Positions 26,191 through 37,010 are shown, numbered from the stretch's first letter. The stretch: 38,549 nt of DNA from Dehalococcoidia bacterium (GCA_022450395.1 JAKUQE010000002.1:1-38549), one strand, 5' to 3'. Translations and numbers: made by a program. The notes: a model not told the origin generated them from the letters alone.

Positions 26191-27831
26191 GCTTAGGCCG
26201 GTTACTTCTCCTGAGGCGTCTACGTCCATGTCCAGGGCGCGGGGGCGGCTGGGGAGGCCGGGCAGGGTTTCGATGCGGCCGGCCATGGTGTATAGGAACC
26301 CGGCGCCCACCGACACCCGGATGTCGGATATGGGGAAGGTGTAGCCCGACGGGCTGCCCCGCCGGGTTGGGTCGTGGGAGATGGACAGGTGGGTCTTGGC
26401 CATGCAGATGGGCAGCGAACCCCATCCTTGGGACTCGAAGTAGCGTAATTTGCGGCGGGCTTCCGCGGTCCAGCTAACGTCTTCGGCCCCGTAGGTCCTC
26501 TGCGCCAGCGCAAGGACTTTATCCCGTACGGTAGCGTCCAGAGGGTAGGCGTACTGGATGGGCGAATCGCTTTCAGTTCCAGCCGCCCGGACCACCGCCT
26601 CGGCCAGGGCTTCGCCGCCCTCTCCTCCGTGGGTAAAGCCGGTGATTTCCACGGCCTCCGCCGCACCGGCTTCCAAGGCGGCATCTTTGGCAGCTTTCAG
26701 TTCGTCGTCGCCGTCGCCGTCGAATTTGTTGATCGCCACCACCACCGGCAGCCCAAAAGACCGGACGATGCCGACGTGGTGGGCCAGGTTGGCGCCGCCT
26801 GCGACCACCGCCTCGAAGTTGGGTTGGTTCAACTCCCGGCGGGTCGAACCGCCGTGCCATCGCAAGGCGCGTACCGAAGCGACCAGGACCACGGCGCTGG
26901 GCAGCAGGCCGCTTTGCCGCGCTTTGATGTGCATGAATTTCTCGAACCCAAGGTCCGACCCGAAGCCGGCTTCCGTTATCACGTAGTCGGAGAAGGCCAG
27001 CGCCAGTTGGTCGGAGACCACGGAGCTGCATCCGTGGGCGATGTTGCCGAAGGGGCCGGTGTGGACGAAGGCGGGCTGACCTTCCAGGGTCTGCACCATG
27101 TTGGGGACGATGGCCTGACGCAGCAGTGTCATCAGGGCGCCGGTGACGCCCAGCATCTCCACGGAAACCGGCTCTCCGCCCCGGGAGGTGCCGACAACGA
27201 TCCGGGATATGCGGGACCGCAGGTCTTCCAGTCCGGTGGACAGAGCCAGGACGGCCATGATCTCCGACGCCGCTACGAAGTCGAACCGGGTCTCTCGCAG
27301 CGGGCTGTTACCGCTGCCACCCAATCCGGCGACCACCTGACGCAACGACCGGTCCGACGCGTCGGTAACCCTGGACCATTCGATGCCGGTGGCGTCCATG
27401 TCCGCCGCCTCGTTTCTATAGACCGCGTTGTCCACCAGGGCGGCCAGCAGGTTGTGAGCCGAGGAGACGGCGTGGGCGTCTCCGGTAAAGTGGATGTTGA
27501 TCTCATCTTCCGGCACCACCCGGGCTTTGCCGCCGCCGGTGCCGCCGCCCTTGATCCCGAATATCGGCCCCAATGACGGCTCTCTTAGGTTCACCACTGC
27601 CCTGTGTCCCAACCGGCCCATGCCTTGGGTGAGGCCGATGGCAGTGGTGGTCTTGCCTTCCCCGGCCGGAGTGGGGGTCATACCGGTGACTACAACGAGT
27701 TTGCCCCGCCGTTCCCGAGTGGGCGCGTCGTTCAAAGCGTCCATGGATATCTTGGCTTTATACCGGCCAAAGGGGATGAGGTATTCTTCTTTAATGCCCA
27801 GCCCGGCGGCAATCTGGTTGATCGGCTCCAC
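26188..27831 (-). CDS. fhs: Formate-tetrahydrofolate ligase
   Basis: 'VVTGMTPTPAGEGKTTTAIGLTQGM', 'REPSLGPIFGIKGGGTGGGKARVVPEDEINIHFTGD'. Confidence 0.95.
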   Translation of the reverse strand: MEPINQIAAGLGIKEEYLIPFGRYKAKISMDALNDAPTRERRGKLVVVTGMTPTPAGEGKTTTAIGLTQGMGRLGHRAVVNLREPSLGPIFGIKGGGTGGGKARVVPEDEINIHFTGDAHAVSSAHNLLAALVDNAVYRNEAADMDATGIEWSRVTDASDRSLRQVVAGLGGSGNSPLRETRFDFVAASEIMAVLALSTGLEDLRSRISRIVVGTSRGGEPVSVEMLGVTGALMTLLRQAIVPNMVQTLEGQPAFVHTGPFGNIAHGCSSVVSDQLALAFSDYVITEAGFGSDLGFEKFMHIKARQSGLLPSAVVLVASVRALRWHGGSTRRELNQPNFEAVVAGGANLAHHVGIVRSFGLPVVVAINKFDGDGDDELKAAKDAALEAGAAEAVEITGFTHGGEGGEALAEAVVRAAGTESDSPIQYAYPLDATVRDKVLALAQRTYGAEDVSWTAEARRKLRYFESQGWGSLPICMAKTHLSISHDPTRRGSPSGYTFPISDIRVSVGAGFLYTMAGRIETLPGLPSRPRALDMDVDASGEVTGLS

Positions 27832-28043
27832 GCTTCCTCCAGCTACGACAGTTCCCAGATCAATGATACGCCTTTGGGTGTCTGCGCCACGCTCAACACT
27901 TAGGCGGGCTGATCAGTATTTAGCAGGAGGAATTCGGGCTGTGGTGGGCCGAAACGACATGGGAAGGGGTGAGTTAGTGGCCCGCGATAAATCAGATGGG
28001 GAGTTGAGGCCTTAGATGCTACTAGGGGAGGGCAGTCAGCCGG

Positions 28044-28697
28044 TCATGCCGCCAAGGAAAGCAGTTTTTTGAAAGCGCGGGCGCTGCTGTGGGGCGCCGA
28101 GAGGACCGGCACTTTGGCGATACCGTTGACGTGGGACAAGGCGGTGGCCATGGAAAACTGGCTGAGGAGCACCGAGTCAACGTCGGGCTCCAGCTTGGTG
28201 ACCTCCTCGGCGATGCGGCGGGAAAATCCGGACTCGCCTTCCTTTCGCAGCACCGGTATCAGGTCCTCGGCCAGGCAGAGCTTGGGTTCGATGGATAAGC
28301 CTCTTTCTTCGGCGGCCTTCAGCAGGTAATACTCAGAGTTACGAAGCGTAGCCGGGACGGAGGCGATTATTCCAATTCGGGGGCCCTTTTCCACCGCTTC
28401 CGCCATAACCGGTCCGTAGGACGAAAAAACCGGTACGTCGACCAGTTCCCGCGCGCTTTCCACCACCGGGGCGTACACCGAGCAGGCCAGACCAATAGCA
28501 TCGGCCCCGTGCTCCTCGGAATAGCAGATCAACTCACTCATCCGCCGCCGTAGTTTGGGGGTGAGCTTGTCTTTGAAATCGATGAACAGCCCTTCGTCCA
28601 ACAGGTTGATTACTTCGGCTTCAGGGAATACATCCTGAAAAGCCAGCCTAACCGGCGGGATGGACTCCGCCAGCGCGTGAATCATTACTATGCGCAT
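28044..28697 (-). CDS. Aspartate/glutamate (hydantoin) racemase-family protein
   Basis: 'MRIVMIHALAESIPPVRLAFQDVFPEAEVINLLDEGL', 'GADAIGLACSVYAPVV', 'GPRIGIIASVPATL'. Confidence 0.78.
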   Translation of the reverse strand: MRIVMIHALAESIPPVRLAFQDVFPEAEVINLLDEGLFIDFKDKLTPKLRRRMSELICYSEEHGADAIGLACSVYAPVVESARELVDVPVFSSYGPVMAEAVEKGPRIGIIASVPATLRNSEYYLLKAAEERGLSIEPKLCLAEDLIPVLRKEGESGFSRRIAEEVTKLEPDVDSVLLSQFSMATALSHVNGIAKVPVLSAPHSSARAFKKLLSLAA

Positions 28698-28769
28698 ATC
28701 GGTACCTTAATCATCGTCGAGTAAATATAAATAATAAACCTGGGCTTAACCAAACCCATCCAGCCGGGG

Positions 28770-31700
28770 CTAACTAGCGGCCGCTTCTCGCTCCAGCTTT
28801 TCGATATCCTGCTCGCTGAGAGTGAAATAGGTGGCGTCGGGATGGTGGAAAACCATCGCCGAAACCGAGGCTTCCGGGTCCATCATGAATCCTTCCGTCA
28901 GTTCTACTGGGAGATTGTTGGAAACCTCCAATAGGCGGAAAAGCTGCTCCTGGTCTTCCAAGCGGGGACAGGCCGGATAGCCGAAAGAGTATCGGCGGCC
29001 CCGGTATTGGGTGCGGAACAAGTCCTGGTGGGTCACTTCCGGAGAGTCGCCAAAGCCCCACATCTGCCGTATCTGCTGATGCAGAAGTTCGGCGAATCCC
29101 TCGGCCCCTTCCAAAGCCAGGGCCTGGAGTATGTGGGAGTTAAGGTATTGTCCTTCGGCCATCCACCGCTCGGCCAGTTCCCGGACCCCGGGACCGATTG
29201 ACGTGACAAACATGGCAACGTAGTCTAAACCCTCACCCCGGCCTTCGGCTCGCCCTTTCCCTGAAGGAGAGGGGATAGAGGATTTTGGCGCCACGTAGTC
29301 AGCCAAACAAAGCCCGTCCCGTTGGGACTGGCGGCCGAAGTGGAAGGTTTCTAACACGTTGGCGCCGTCGGGGGAGTAGACGTTGAGGTTTTGCCCATCG
29401 GACTGGCATGGAAAGAACTTGAACACCGCTTGGGCCGTGATATCTGGATAAGCCAGTATAAGGTCCTCAACTTTTTTCACCGATTCGTTCAGTTCAATGG
29501 CGGAAGGGTCTCCGGAGGCCAGAGCGTCGGCGAATCGTCCCTTGAAACCTAGGTGTCGCACGTACAGCATCTGGGGATTGATGTATGGGAAGATCTCGTC
29601 CAGGTCGTGATCCTTCAGGACGTGAAGCCTCAGGTCGGGGGGGTTGGGCACGTCGAAATCGTGACGGACCTGGGCCGGAGCCACCGGGGAGGTCTGGGCT
29701 TCGTTATTAGCGCTTTGTCGTGCCGTATCGGCTTGCAGCAACTCTTCGGTCTCGACGGCAAGGGCTTCAACCAACTTCTGGCGCTCGTCTGCCTCTTGGA
29801 TGGTGTTTGCCAAGGCCAGCCCGGTCATGGCGTCGCCGGCGTAGGCCACCAGGCCGCCGTATTCGGGGGCGATGCGCAGGCGGGTGAACCGTCTGGAAAG
29901 AGCGGCGCCGCCCACCAGGATGGGACATTCTACTTGGGCCTGGCGGAGGTCCCCGACGGTCTCAACCATCATCTGGGCCGACTTAACCAGCAGCCCCGAT
30001 AAGCCGATGATGTCGGGATGGTGCTGTTGGTAGGCGGATACAAGGTCCTGAGGCGGCACCTTGATTCCCAGGTTGATCACTTGGTAGCCGTTGTTGGACA
30101 GAATGATGTCCACCAGGTTTTTGCCGATGTCGTGAACGTCGCCCTTGACGGTGGCCAGGACTACCTTGCCCCGGACCGCGCTGTCCAGCCGGTCCATGTG
30201 CGTTTCCAAGCGGGCGACCGCGAATTTCATGGACTCGGCGGACTGGAGCACTTCGGCGACGATCAACTCGTTGGCGTTGAACTGGCGGCCTACCTCCGCC
30301 ATGCCGGCCATCAGGGGCCCGTTGATGATGTCCAGAGGAGCGCTTTCCAGCAGCGCTTCATCCAAGTCTTCGGCCAGGCCCTCTTTGGTGCCATCGATGA
30401 CAGCCAGGGACAACCGCTCATCCAACGGGAGGCTGCGCCGCTCTTCTTCCGACGCCTTGGGGGCTTTGTCGCGAAAGTGGGCAGCGAAGGCGGCGATCGG
30501 GTCGTCGCCCCGGTTCCATATCAGGTCCTCGGACAGCCTCCGCTCTTCCTCGGGGATGGAGGTGTACCGCTGGAGCAGTTCGGAGTTGACGATTGCCATG
30601 TCCAAGCCAGCCTGGACGCAATGGTACAGAAACACTGAATTGAGCACTTCGCGTCCCGCCGGCGGTAGCCCGAAGGATACGTTGGAGATGCCCAAAATCG
30701 TTTTGGCCTTGGGCAGGGCTTCTTTGATAAGGCGTACACCCTCGATGGTCTCAACGCCCGAGCCGGCGTAGTTCTGGTCGCCGGTACCGGTGGGAAAGAC
30801 CAGGGGGTCGAAGTAGATATCTTCTATCCGGACCTGATATTTCTCGGTTAATATCTGGGCCGACCTTAGAGCGATCTCCAGCTTACGTTGGCGTGTGATA
30901 GCCTGGGCTTGCTCTTTGTCTTCGTCGATGCAGCCCACCACCAGCGCCGCCCCGTACCGGCGGGCCAGGGGGATCACGGCCTGGAATCGGGCCTCGCCGT
31001 CTTCCAGGTTCACCGAGTTGATGATCGACTTTCCCTGAAGCCGCTTCAGGGCCAATTCGATGACTTCATGATCGGTGGAGTCGATCATCACCGGGGTCTT
31101 AATCTTCTTGGTGAGGTGGTCTAGGAATCGCGTCATATCCGCGTGTTCGTCCCGGTCCGGATCTTGCAGACACACGTCAAGGATATGGGCGCCGTTGCGG
31201 GCTTGGCGCCGCCCTACTTCAGCGGCTTCCTCGAAGGATTCCTGGGCGATCAGCCGTCGGAATCGTCTGCTGCCCAGAACGTTGGTGCGCTCTCCTACGA
31301 TGACCGGCCTGGTGTCTTCATCGATGATCAGCGCTTCGATCCCGGACACCCGGGATTCGCTGGAATCCACGAGCTGGCGAGGCGGCCGGTCCGCGGCGGC
31401 CTGGGACAGTAGGCGGATATGTTCGGGAACGGTGCCGCAACAGCCACCCACCAGGTTAAGCCATCCGGCGTCCAAGAATCGGGTGACCGTGGCCGCCATC
31501 ATTTCAGGGGTTTCGTTGTAATGTCCGTCCTCATCTGGCAGACCGGCATTAGGTACGCAGGCCACCGGGAATCGGGCCAACGCGGCTAGCGTCCGGATGT
31601 GGTCGGTCATGAAATCGGGACCGGTGGCGCAATTCAGGCCGATCCATACCAGGTCCTTGTGGGCCAGGGAGGTGTAGAAGGCCTCGGCGTCCTGACCGGC

Positions 31701-32330
31701 CAGCAGGGTCCCCATGGCCTCCACGGTGCCCTGGACCGCTACGGGTATGTCCTGCCCAAGTTCAATGGAAGCTTGGGCGATACCGTCCAAACCGGCCTTA
31801 ACGTTTATCGTGTCCTGGCTGGTTTCCAAGAGGAGGAGATCCGCGCCACCTTCGATAAGCCCAAGGGCTTGCTCGCGGTAGGACTCGGCCAACTCTTCGA
31901 AATTGATCCCTCCAGTGACGGAGATCGACTTGGTGGTGGGGCCCATTGACCCGGCAACGAACCGGGGTTTTTCTTCAGTGCTAGCCGCGTCAGCTAATCC
32001 CCGGGCGATCTTCGCCGCTTCCCGGTTGATGCGGCGGGCTTCGTGAGCCAGATCGTACTCCGCCAATACCACGGCAGTGGCGCCGAAGGTGTCGGTTTCC
32101 AGGATGTCTGCCCCGGCGTCAAGGTAGCTCTGATGTATGGTGGCGATCAGTTCCGGGCGCGTTAAGACCAGGTATTCATTGCAGCCTTCGAACTCGGGGC
32201 CACCGAAGTCCTCGGGACCCAAGTTAAGGTCCTGAATCGCCGTACCTACCGCGCCGTCGATGACCAGGATGCGCTCGCCGAGCAACGATTTCAGTTTATC
32301 GATACGGGACTTACCGTCCAAAAATTCCAC
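28770..32330 (-). CDS. metH: Cobalamin-dependent methionine synthase with an in-frame palindromic repeat
   Basis: 'VIDGAVGTAIQDLNLGPEDFGG', 'VGGCCGTVPEHIR', 'VIVGERTNVLGSRRFRRLI', B12 motif 'DVHDIGKN', C-terminal activation-domain motifs 'YFTLSEQDIEKLE'. Confidence 0.95.
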   Translation of the reverse strand: MEFLDGKSRIDKLKSLLGERILVIDGAVGTAIQDLNLGPEDFGGPEFEGCNEYLVLTRPELIATIHQSYLDAGADILETDTFGATAVVLAEYDLAHEARRINREAAKIARGLADAASTEEKPRFVAGSMGPTTKSISVTGGINFEELAESYREQALGLIEGGADLLLLETSQDTINVKAGLDGIAQASIELGQDIPVAVQGTVEAMGTLLAGQDAEAFYTSLAHKDLVWIGLNCATGPDFMTDHIRTLAALARFPVACVPNAGLPDEDGHYNETPEMMAATVTRFLDAGWLNLVGGCCGTVPEHIRLLSQAAADRPPRQLVDSSESRVSGIEALIIDEDTRPVIVGERTNVLGSRRFRRLIAQESFEEAAEVGRRQARNGAHILDVCLQDPDRDEHADMTRFLDHLTKKIKTPVMIDSTDHEVIELALKRLQGKSIINSVNLEDGEARFQAVIPLARRYGAALVVGCIDEDKEQAQAITRQRKLEIALRSAQILTEKYQVRIEDIYFDPLVFPTGTGDQNYAGSGVETIEGVRLIKEALPKAKTILGISNVSFGLPPAGREVLNSVFLYHCVQAGLDMAIVNSELLQRYTSIPEEERRLSEDLIWNRGDDPIAAFAAHFRDKAPKASEEERRSLPLDERLSLAVIDGTKEGLAEDLDEALLESAPLDIINGPLMAGMAEVGRQFNANELIVAEVLQSAESMKFAVARLETHMDRLDSAVRGKVVLATVKGDVHDIGKNLVDIILSNNGYQVINLGIKVPPQDLVSAYQQHHPDIIGLSGLLVKSAQMMVETVGDLRQAQVECPILVGGAALSRRFTRLRIAPEYGGLVAYAGDAMTGLALANTIQEADERQKLVEALAVETEELLQADTARQSANNEAQTSPVAPAQVRHDFDVPNPPDLRLHVLKDHDLDEIFPYINPQMLYVRHLGFKGRFADALASGDPSAIELNESVKKVEDLILAYPDITAQAVFKFFPCQSDGQNLNVYSPDGANVLETFHFGRQSQRDGLCLADYVAPKSSIPSPSGKGRAEGRGEGLDYVAMFVTSIGPGVRELAERWMAEGQYLNSHILQALALEGAEGFAELLHQQIRQMWGFGDSPEVTHQDLFRTQYRGRRYSFGYPACPRLEDQEQLFRLLEVSNNLPVELTEGFMMDPEASVSAMVFHHPDATYFTLSEQDIEKLEREAAAS
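29229..29282. repeat. Palindromic repeat translated in frame in MetH
   Basis: accctcaccccggccttcggctcgccctttccctgaaggagaggggatagagg; encodes 'SSIPSPSGKGRAEGRGEG'. Same family as 21031-21066 (CCTCTCCcT..GGAGAGGGG, ccctcacccc). Confidence 0.75.
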
Positions 32331-32366
32331 CTTAAGTTATGCGTTTCGTAATGAATTGTATCACAA

Positions 32367-34961
32367 TCACCCGCCGAACCAGTTGGCCAGCTCCACGCTG
32401 TTACGCTCCAGCCACTTGATGTTCAGGCGCATACGTTCCAATGACTGGCGGATGGTCCTCTCCGCCGCCGCCACCGGATGTTCCTGGAAAAACTTTTCCA
32501 CGTCCGCCAGGTTTTCCTCATCGGTGAAGTGGCCGCTAACAGAAACCAGGCGCATCAACCCAAAGCCGCCGGAGCCGTACCGCCGGTCGAACTCCGGCCA
32601 GTTGTCCTTGACGAACTTCCAGGCCAGGTCTCGGCCTTTAAGATTAGCAGCGACACCGGTTACCACGGTGATGGTGTCCTGGGACCTGACGTCGTTGGAG
32701 ATTGAACGCTCCAGAGTTTCTTGAAGGAGCTCCGGTTGGTTGAAGCGGGTCAGGGCCATGAGCAGCCTGATCTTTTCCTCTTGAAGAGTGGCGTTTCTTT
32801 CCAGCTCCAATAGTTGATCGTAGGTCGTCCGGTCTCCGGCCTGGCCGGCCAAGCTGAACGCCACGCCGCGCAGGTCCGGGTGCAATGACTCGGGCTCCTC
32901 CAGGTATCTGAGGAACCGGTCCGTCGCCTGGGCCAGAACCTCCGTGTCGCCGTAGTTGCCCGCCTGGCTAAGCACGGTGCTGCGCAGCAAAGCGTCCATG
33001 TGGCCTTCTCCGGGACGGGGGTCCCAACCCGACCGGGTTGCCGCCGGACGGAAAAGGTCCTGGCCAAACCCCTGGAATGCCCCGTATATCGGCTCGTTGT
33101 ACAGCAGAACTTCCACGTCCCTTAGATTGCTGGCCAGATCGGCCCACACTGAGGCGTCGTTCTCGTTGTTGTAGGCGGAGGCCATGGACAGGAACTGGGT
33201 AACCGGCAACATTCCCGCACGGGACAGGGCGTAAGCGTCGTTCTGAATACCCAACCGGTCGGTGGCTGACAGTTCTAGGGATTGAATCGCCGGGACCAAT
33301 TTTTCCCAGCCGTCCGCGGAATAGTTGACGCGGAAGAAGCCGGTTTGGCCGGGGTTAATCTTGAACCACGGGTTCCCGGCGGCTGTTCCAGCGGCGGGAA
33401 TCCTTATGCTTGCCTGGCGTCCATCCATTACGGTGGAGGTTGGCTCTCCGCCTGCCGATGAGACCGCTACGGGCACCCGCCACACTTCGGGCTCTTGTTC
33501 GTCACCATCCTGAAGCCGGTCATATACGAAACGTTCCTGATGCAGAGTTAGCTCCAGATCTTCCGAAGTCCGGTTGGATTCAACTCGCAGCACCGGATAC
33601 CCCATCTGGTTGGTCCAAGAGTCCATGATTGAGGTAACCGGCTGGCCAGACGCCGCTTCCAGGGCCGACCACAGGTCTGCGGTGCGGGCGTTGCCGTATT
33701 GATGGGCCGAAAGATACTGGGAAAGGCCCTGGCGGAACACTTCGGGGCCCAAGAACTGTTCGAGCATCCGGATCACCGACGCACCCTTGGAATAGCTGAT
33801 GGCGTCGAAGAGTTGGCTGACTTCCGCCGGGTCCTTCACTTCTTGCTCGATGGGATGGGAGTTTTTCAACCCGTCCAGGCTTAGTGCCCGGGTTGTGTCC
33901 ATGTTCACGAACTGGGTCCACATCTGCCACTCGGGGAACAGCCAGTCGACGGCTTTCGTCCCCATCCAGGAGGCAAAACTTTCGTTAAGCCACAGGTCGT
34001 CCCACCATTCCATGGTTACCAGGTCGCCGAACCACATGTGGGCCATCTCGTGGGCCACCACTTCGGCCACCCGTTGCCGGGTGCCAGCCGAAGAGTTTTC
34101 CTCATCGACCAACAGGGCGGTTTCCCGGTAGGTGATCGCTCCCCAATTCTCCATGGCGCCGGCGGCGAAGTCGGGGATGGCGATGTGGTCAAGTTTCTCC
34201 AAAGGATAGGGAATGCCGAAGTAGTCGTTGAAGAAGCCAAGGAGTTTCACTGAGGTGTCCAAGGCGAACCGGCCCTGCTCCTCTTTGCCCCGGGTGGTGT
34301 AGATACCGACGTTGGTCCGTTCGTTGGCCTGCTGATGGATGGCTACCAAGTCCCCTATAATGAAGGCTAGCAGATAGGTTGACATAACCGGAGTCTCGCC
34401 GAATCGAAGAGATTTTAGCCCTCCGTCAACCGCCACCTCTTCCACCACTGGGTTGTTGGACACGGCGACCAGATCAGACTGGATCACCAGGGTGAGGTCG
34501 AAGCTCGCTTTCTGGGCGGGTTCGTCCCAGCAGGGGAAGGCCCTGCGGGCGTCGGTGGCCTCGAACTGGGTCGTCGCCAAGTAACGCGTTTCGCCATCAG
34601 CATCGGTGTATTCGCTGCGATAGAACCCGTGCAGTTTGTCGTTCAGTTCGCCGGTGAACGATATTTCCAGGCTGGCATCCCCAGTGGGGATCGGCTCGGC
34701 GAAGGTCAGGGTGGCGGTCTGCCGGGAACTGTCCAGGGCAATGTTGGTAGCAGTGGACGACCCGCCGTTGCGGTGCAATACGGCAGAGGCGATCTTCAAG
34801 TCCGCTGCGTTCAAGACAATCTCAGCGGTGGATTCAACCACCTCGACGTCCACGGTCTCTTCGCCCTGGAAGGTGAAATTGTTAAAGTCGGGCTGAAGCC
34901 GCAACCGGTACTTCTTGGGACGTACCGTCGTTGGGAGCACGATTGCCTCGGACGAGAGCAT
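32367..34961 (-). CDS. pepN: M1 family aminopeptidase (aminopeptidase N-like)
   Basis: 'GAMENWGAITYRE', zinc site 'HEMAHMWFGDLVTMEWWDDLWLNESFASWM'. Confidence 0.95.
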   Translation of the reverse strand: MLSSEAIVLPTTVRPKKYRLRLQPDFNNFTFQGEETVDVEVVESTAEIVLNAADLKIASAVLHRNGGSSTATNIALDSSRQTATLTFAEPIPTGDASLEISFTGELNDKLHGFYRSEYTDADGETRYLATTQFEATDARRAFPCWDEPAQKASFDLTLVIQSDLVAVSNNPVVEEVAVDGGLKSLRFGETPVMSTYLLAFIIGDLVAIHQQANERTNVGIYTTRGKEEQGRFALDTSVKLLGFFNDYFGIPYPLEKLDHIAIPDFAAGAMENWGAITYRETALLVDEENSSAGTRQRVAEVVAHEMAHMWFGDLVTMEWWDDLWLNESFASWMGTKAVDWLFPEWQMWTQFVNMDTTRALSLDGLKNSHPIEQEVKDPAEVSQLFDAISYSKGASVIRMLEQFLGPEVFRQGLSQYLSAHQYGNARTADLWSALEAASGQPVTSIMDSWTNQMGYPVLRVESNRTSEDLELTLHQERFVYDRLQDGDEQEPEVWRVPVAVSSAGGEPTSTVMDGRQASIRIPAAGTAAGNPWFKINPGQTGFFRVNYSADGWEKLVPAIQSLELSATDRLGIQNDAYALSRAGMLPVTQFLSMASAYNNENDASVWADLASNLRDVEVLLYNEPIYGAFQGFGQDLFRPAATRSGWDPRPGEGHMDALLRSTVLSQAGNYGDTEVLAQATDRFLRYLEEPESLHPDLRGVAFSLAGQAGDRTTYDQLLELERNATLQEEKIRLLMALTRFNQPELLQETLERSISNDVRSQDTITVVTGVAANLKGRDLAWKFVKDNWPEFDRRYGSGGFGLMRLVSVSGHFTDEENLADVEKFFQEHPVAAAERTIRQSLERMRLNIKWLERNSVELANWFGG

Positions 34962-35231
34962 GTTCTGTTCCCTCCATTAAGGTGTAGGGGTTGGCGGTCA
35001 GCTCCGGGAATCTCTTTTCGTCATTGGCCTGACGGATCTCCGGAGGCAACTGCCAGTTTATCATCAATGCCGCCCTTAGACACGAAATAATATCTCAAGG
35101 CCCCGCCCTCGAACCGATGCTATAATGAGTCCCCAACCGATCAAGGCCACAAAGAACGGGAAGCACGAATCAACTGTCTAAGCTCCGTGCCCCCTGTGTC
35201 TCTGTGGCTAATTTTAAGGAAAGGATCCGAT

Positions 35232-36632
35232 ATGCCTCCCAAAACGATGTTCGAAAAAATCTGGGATGCCCACGTGGTGCATGAAGAACCGGAGCAGGCC
35301 AGCATCATATATATCGATCTGCATCTCGTGCATGAAGTGACCTCGGCCCAAGCGTTCGCCGGTCTGCGGATGGCTGGCCGGAAAGTACGGCGCACCGACC
35401 TGACCATCGCTACCGCCGACCACAATACGCCTACTTGGGACCTGTCCCTGCCGGTCATCGATGAGACTTCCAAGAAGCAACTGGAAGCCCTGTCCGCCAA
35501 CTGCGAGGAGTTCGGGGTTACCCTATACGACCGGTTCAACCCGCTCCAAGGCATCGTTCACATAATCGGTCCGGATCTGGGATATACCCAGCCTGGAAAG
35601 ACCATTGTTTGCGGCGACAGCCACACCTCGACCCACGGTGCCCTGGGGGCTTTGGCTATAGGTATCGGCACAACCGAAGTGGAGCACGTGCTGGCTACCC
35701 AAACGTTGCGCCAATTCAAGCCTAAGACCATGGAAATTCGAGTCAACGGACCGCTGCCCTTTGGCGTTAGCCCCAAGGACCTGATCCTGAACATCATCGG
35801 GCAGATCGGGATTCAGGGCGGTGTTGGCCACGTTATCGAGTACACCGGCGAGGCGATACGCGCCATGTCCATGGATGGGCGAATGACGGTATGCAACATG
35901 AGCATCGAGGGTGGCGCTCGAGCAGGCATGATTGCCCCCGACGACATCACGTTCGATTACCTGAGAGGAAGAAGATTCGCGCCCCAAGGGGCCGATTTCG
36001 ACGCCGCCGTTGAGAAATGGCGGACTTTGGCCACAGACCCTGGCGCTACCTATGATACTGTCGTGGAGATCGACGCCTCCCAGTTGAGTCCGGTGGTGAC
36101 CTGGGGCACCAATCCGGGCATGGTGGCGCCGGTTACCGGAGAGGTCCCCGACCCGGCCTCCTTCGCTCAGCCGGAAGACCAAGAGTCAGCCGAGAGGGCG
36201 TTGCGTTACATGGGCTTGGAGCCCCACACGCTGATCCAAGACATCAAGATCGACCGGGTGTTCATCGGCGCCTGCACCAACGCCCGTATCGAAGACCTGC
36301 GCAACGCCGCCGAGGTCGTAAAAGGACGCACTGTTAGCGACGGTGTCTACGCCATGGTGGTGCCTGGTTCGGCTTTGATCAAGAAGCAGGCCGAGGAAGA
36401 GGGGTTGGACAAGATATTCACAGACGCCGGCCTGGACTGGCGGGTAGCGGGATGCTCTATGTGCCTGGGAATGAACCCGGATACCCTAGAGCCGGGTCAG
36501 CGCTGCGCCTCCACCTCCAACCGCAACTTTGAAGGAAGACAGGGGAAGGGCGGCCGCACCCACCTGGTAAGCCCGCAAATGGCGGCCGCCGCCGCCATCG
36601 CCGGGCATTTCGTGGATATACGGGATTGGTAA
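35232..36632 (+). CDS. leuC: 3-isopropylmalate dehydratase large subunit (LeuC)
   Basis: '[12 protein letters not shown]', '[31 protein letters not shown]', '[22 protein letters not shown]', 'GCSMCLGMN'. Start at 35232; the ORF opens at 35187. Confidence 0.95.
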   Translation: MPPKTMFEKIWDAHVVHEEPEQASIIYIDLHLVHEVTSAQAFAGLRMAGRKVRRTDLTIATADHNTPTWDLSLPVIDETSKKQLEALSANCEEFGVTLYDRFNPLQGIVHIIGPDLGYTQPGKTIVCGDSHTSTHGALGALAIGIGTTEVEHVLATQTLRQFKPKTMEIRVNGPLPFGVSPKDLILNIIGQIGIQGGVGHVIEYTGEAIRAMSMDGRMTVCNMSIEGGARAGMIAPDDITFDYLRGRRFAPQGADFDAAVEKWRTLATDPGATYDTVVEIDASQLSPVVTWGTNPGMVAPVTGEVPDPASFAQPEDQESAERALRYMGLEPHTLIQDIKIDRVFIGACTNARIEDLRNAAEVVKGRTVSDGVYAMVVPGSALIKKQAEEEGLDKIFTDAGLDWRVAGCSMCLGMNPDTLEPGQRCASTSNRNFEGRQGKGGRTHLVSPQMAAAAAIAGHFVDIRDW

Positions 36633-36638
36633 TGCCGC

Positions 36639-37010
36639 ATGATCAACAAACAGTTTGCCCAAGATTTCGCTAAGGGGTGGGAGAGAGCGTGGAACGCCCA
36701 TGATCTTGACGAGATACTCTCTCACTACTCCGAGGATTTTCAAATGACCAGTCCGTTCATCCCGGCGACGATGAACGAACCGACGGGAACATTAAAAGGC
36801 AAACGCAAGGTTGGTGAGTATTGGCGTAAAGCTTTGGACCGGTTTCCCGAGTTGAGGTTTGAGACCGAAACGGTTCTGGTTGGGCAGAATAGTATAGTCA
36901 TACGCTACTGGTCTCTTCGGAATGAACTGAACCGGGAGGCGACCGAAGTGATGATATTCGGGGACGATGGCAAGGTTGTAGAGTCCATCGCCCATTATGA
37001 TGAAGTCTAG
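36639..37010 (+). CDS. SnoaL-like / NTF2-fold protein
   Basis: 'FAKGWERAWNAHDLDEILSHYSEDFQMTSPFIP..GTLKGKRKVGEYWRKALDRFPELRFE'. Confidence 0.85.
   Translation: MINKQFAQDFAKGWERAWNAHDLDEILSHYSEDFQMTSPFIPATMNEPTGTLKGKRKVGEYWRKALDRFPELRFETETVLVGQNSIVIRYWSLRNELNREATEVMIFGDDGKVVESIAHYDEV

Noticed and set aside
26629-27576. 315-aa plus-strand ORF opposite formate-THF ligase
   Set aside because: Mirror frame of a convincingly coding minus-strand gene in GC-rich DNA; no recognisable motif.
28044-28697. Second catalytic Cys of the racemase-like protein appears to be missing ('VLLSQFSMATAL')
   Set aside because: A one-Cys pattern with a (A/S)QxSM motif is, to my knowledge, found in other members of this broad family, so it is not clearly unusual.
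29210-29300. Apparent direct repeat 'DYVA' flanking the MetH insert, read as a target-site duplication
   Set aside because: MetH proteins commonly have D-(F/Y)-V-A-P and D-Y-(V/I)-(A/G) on either side of this loop, so the duplication is probably native sequence and not a mobile-element footprint.
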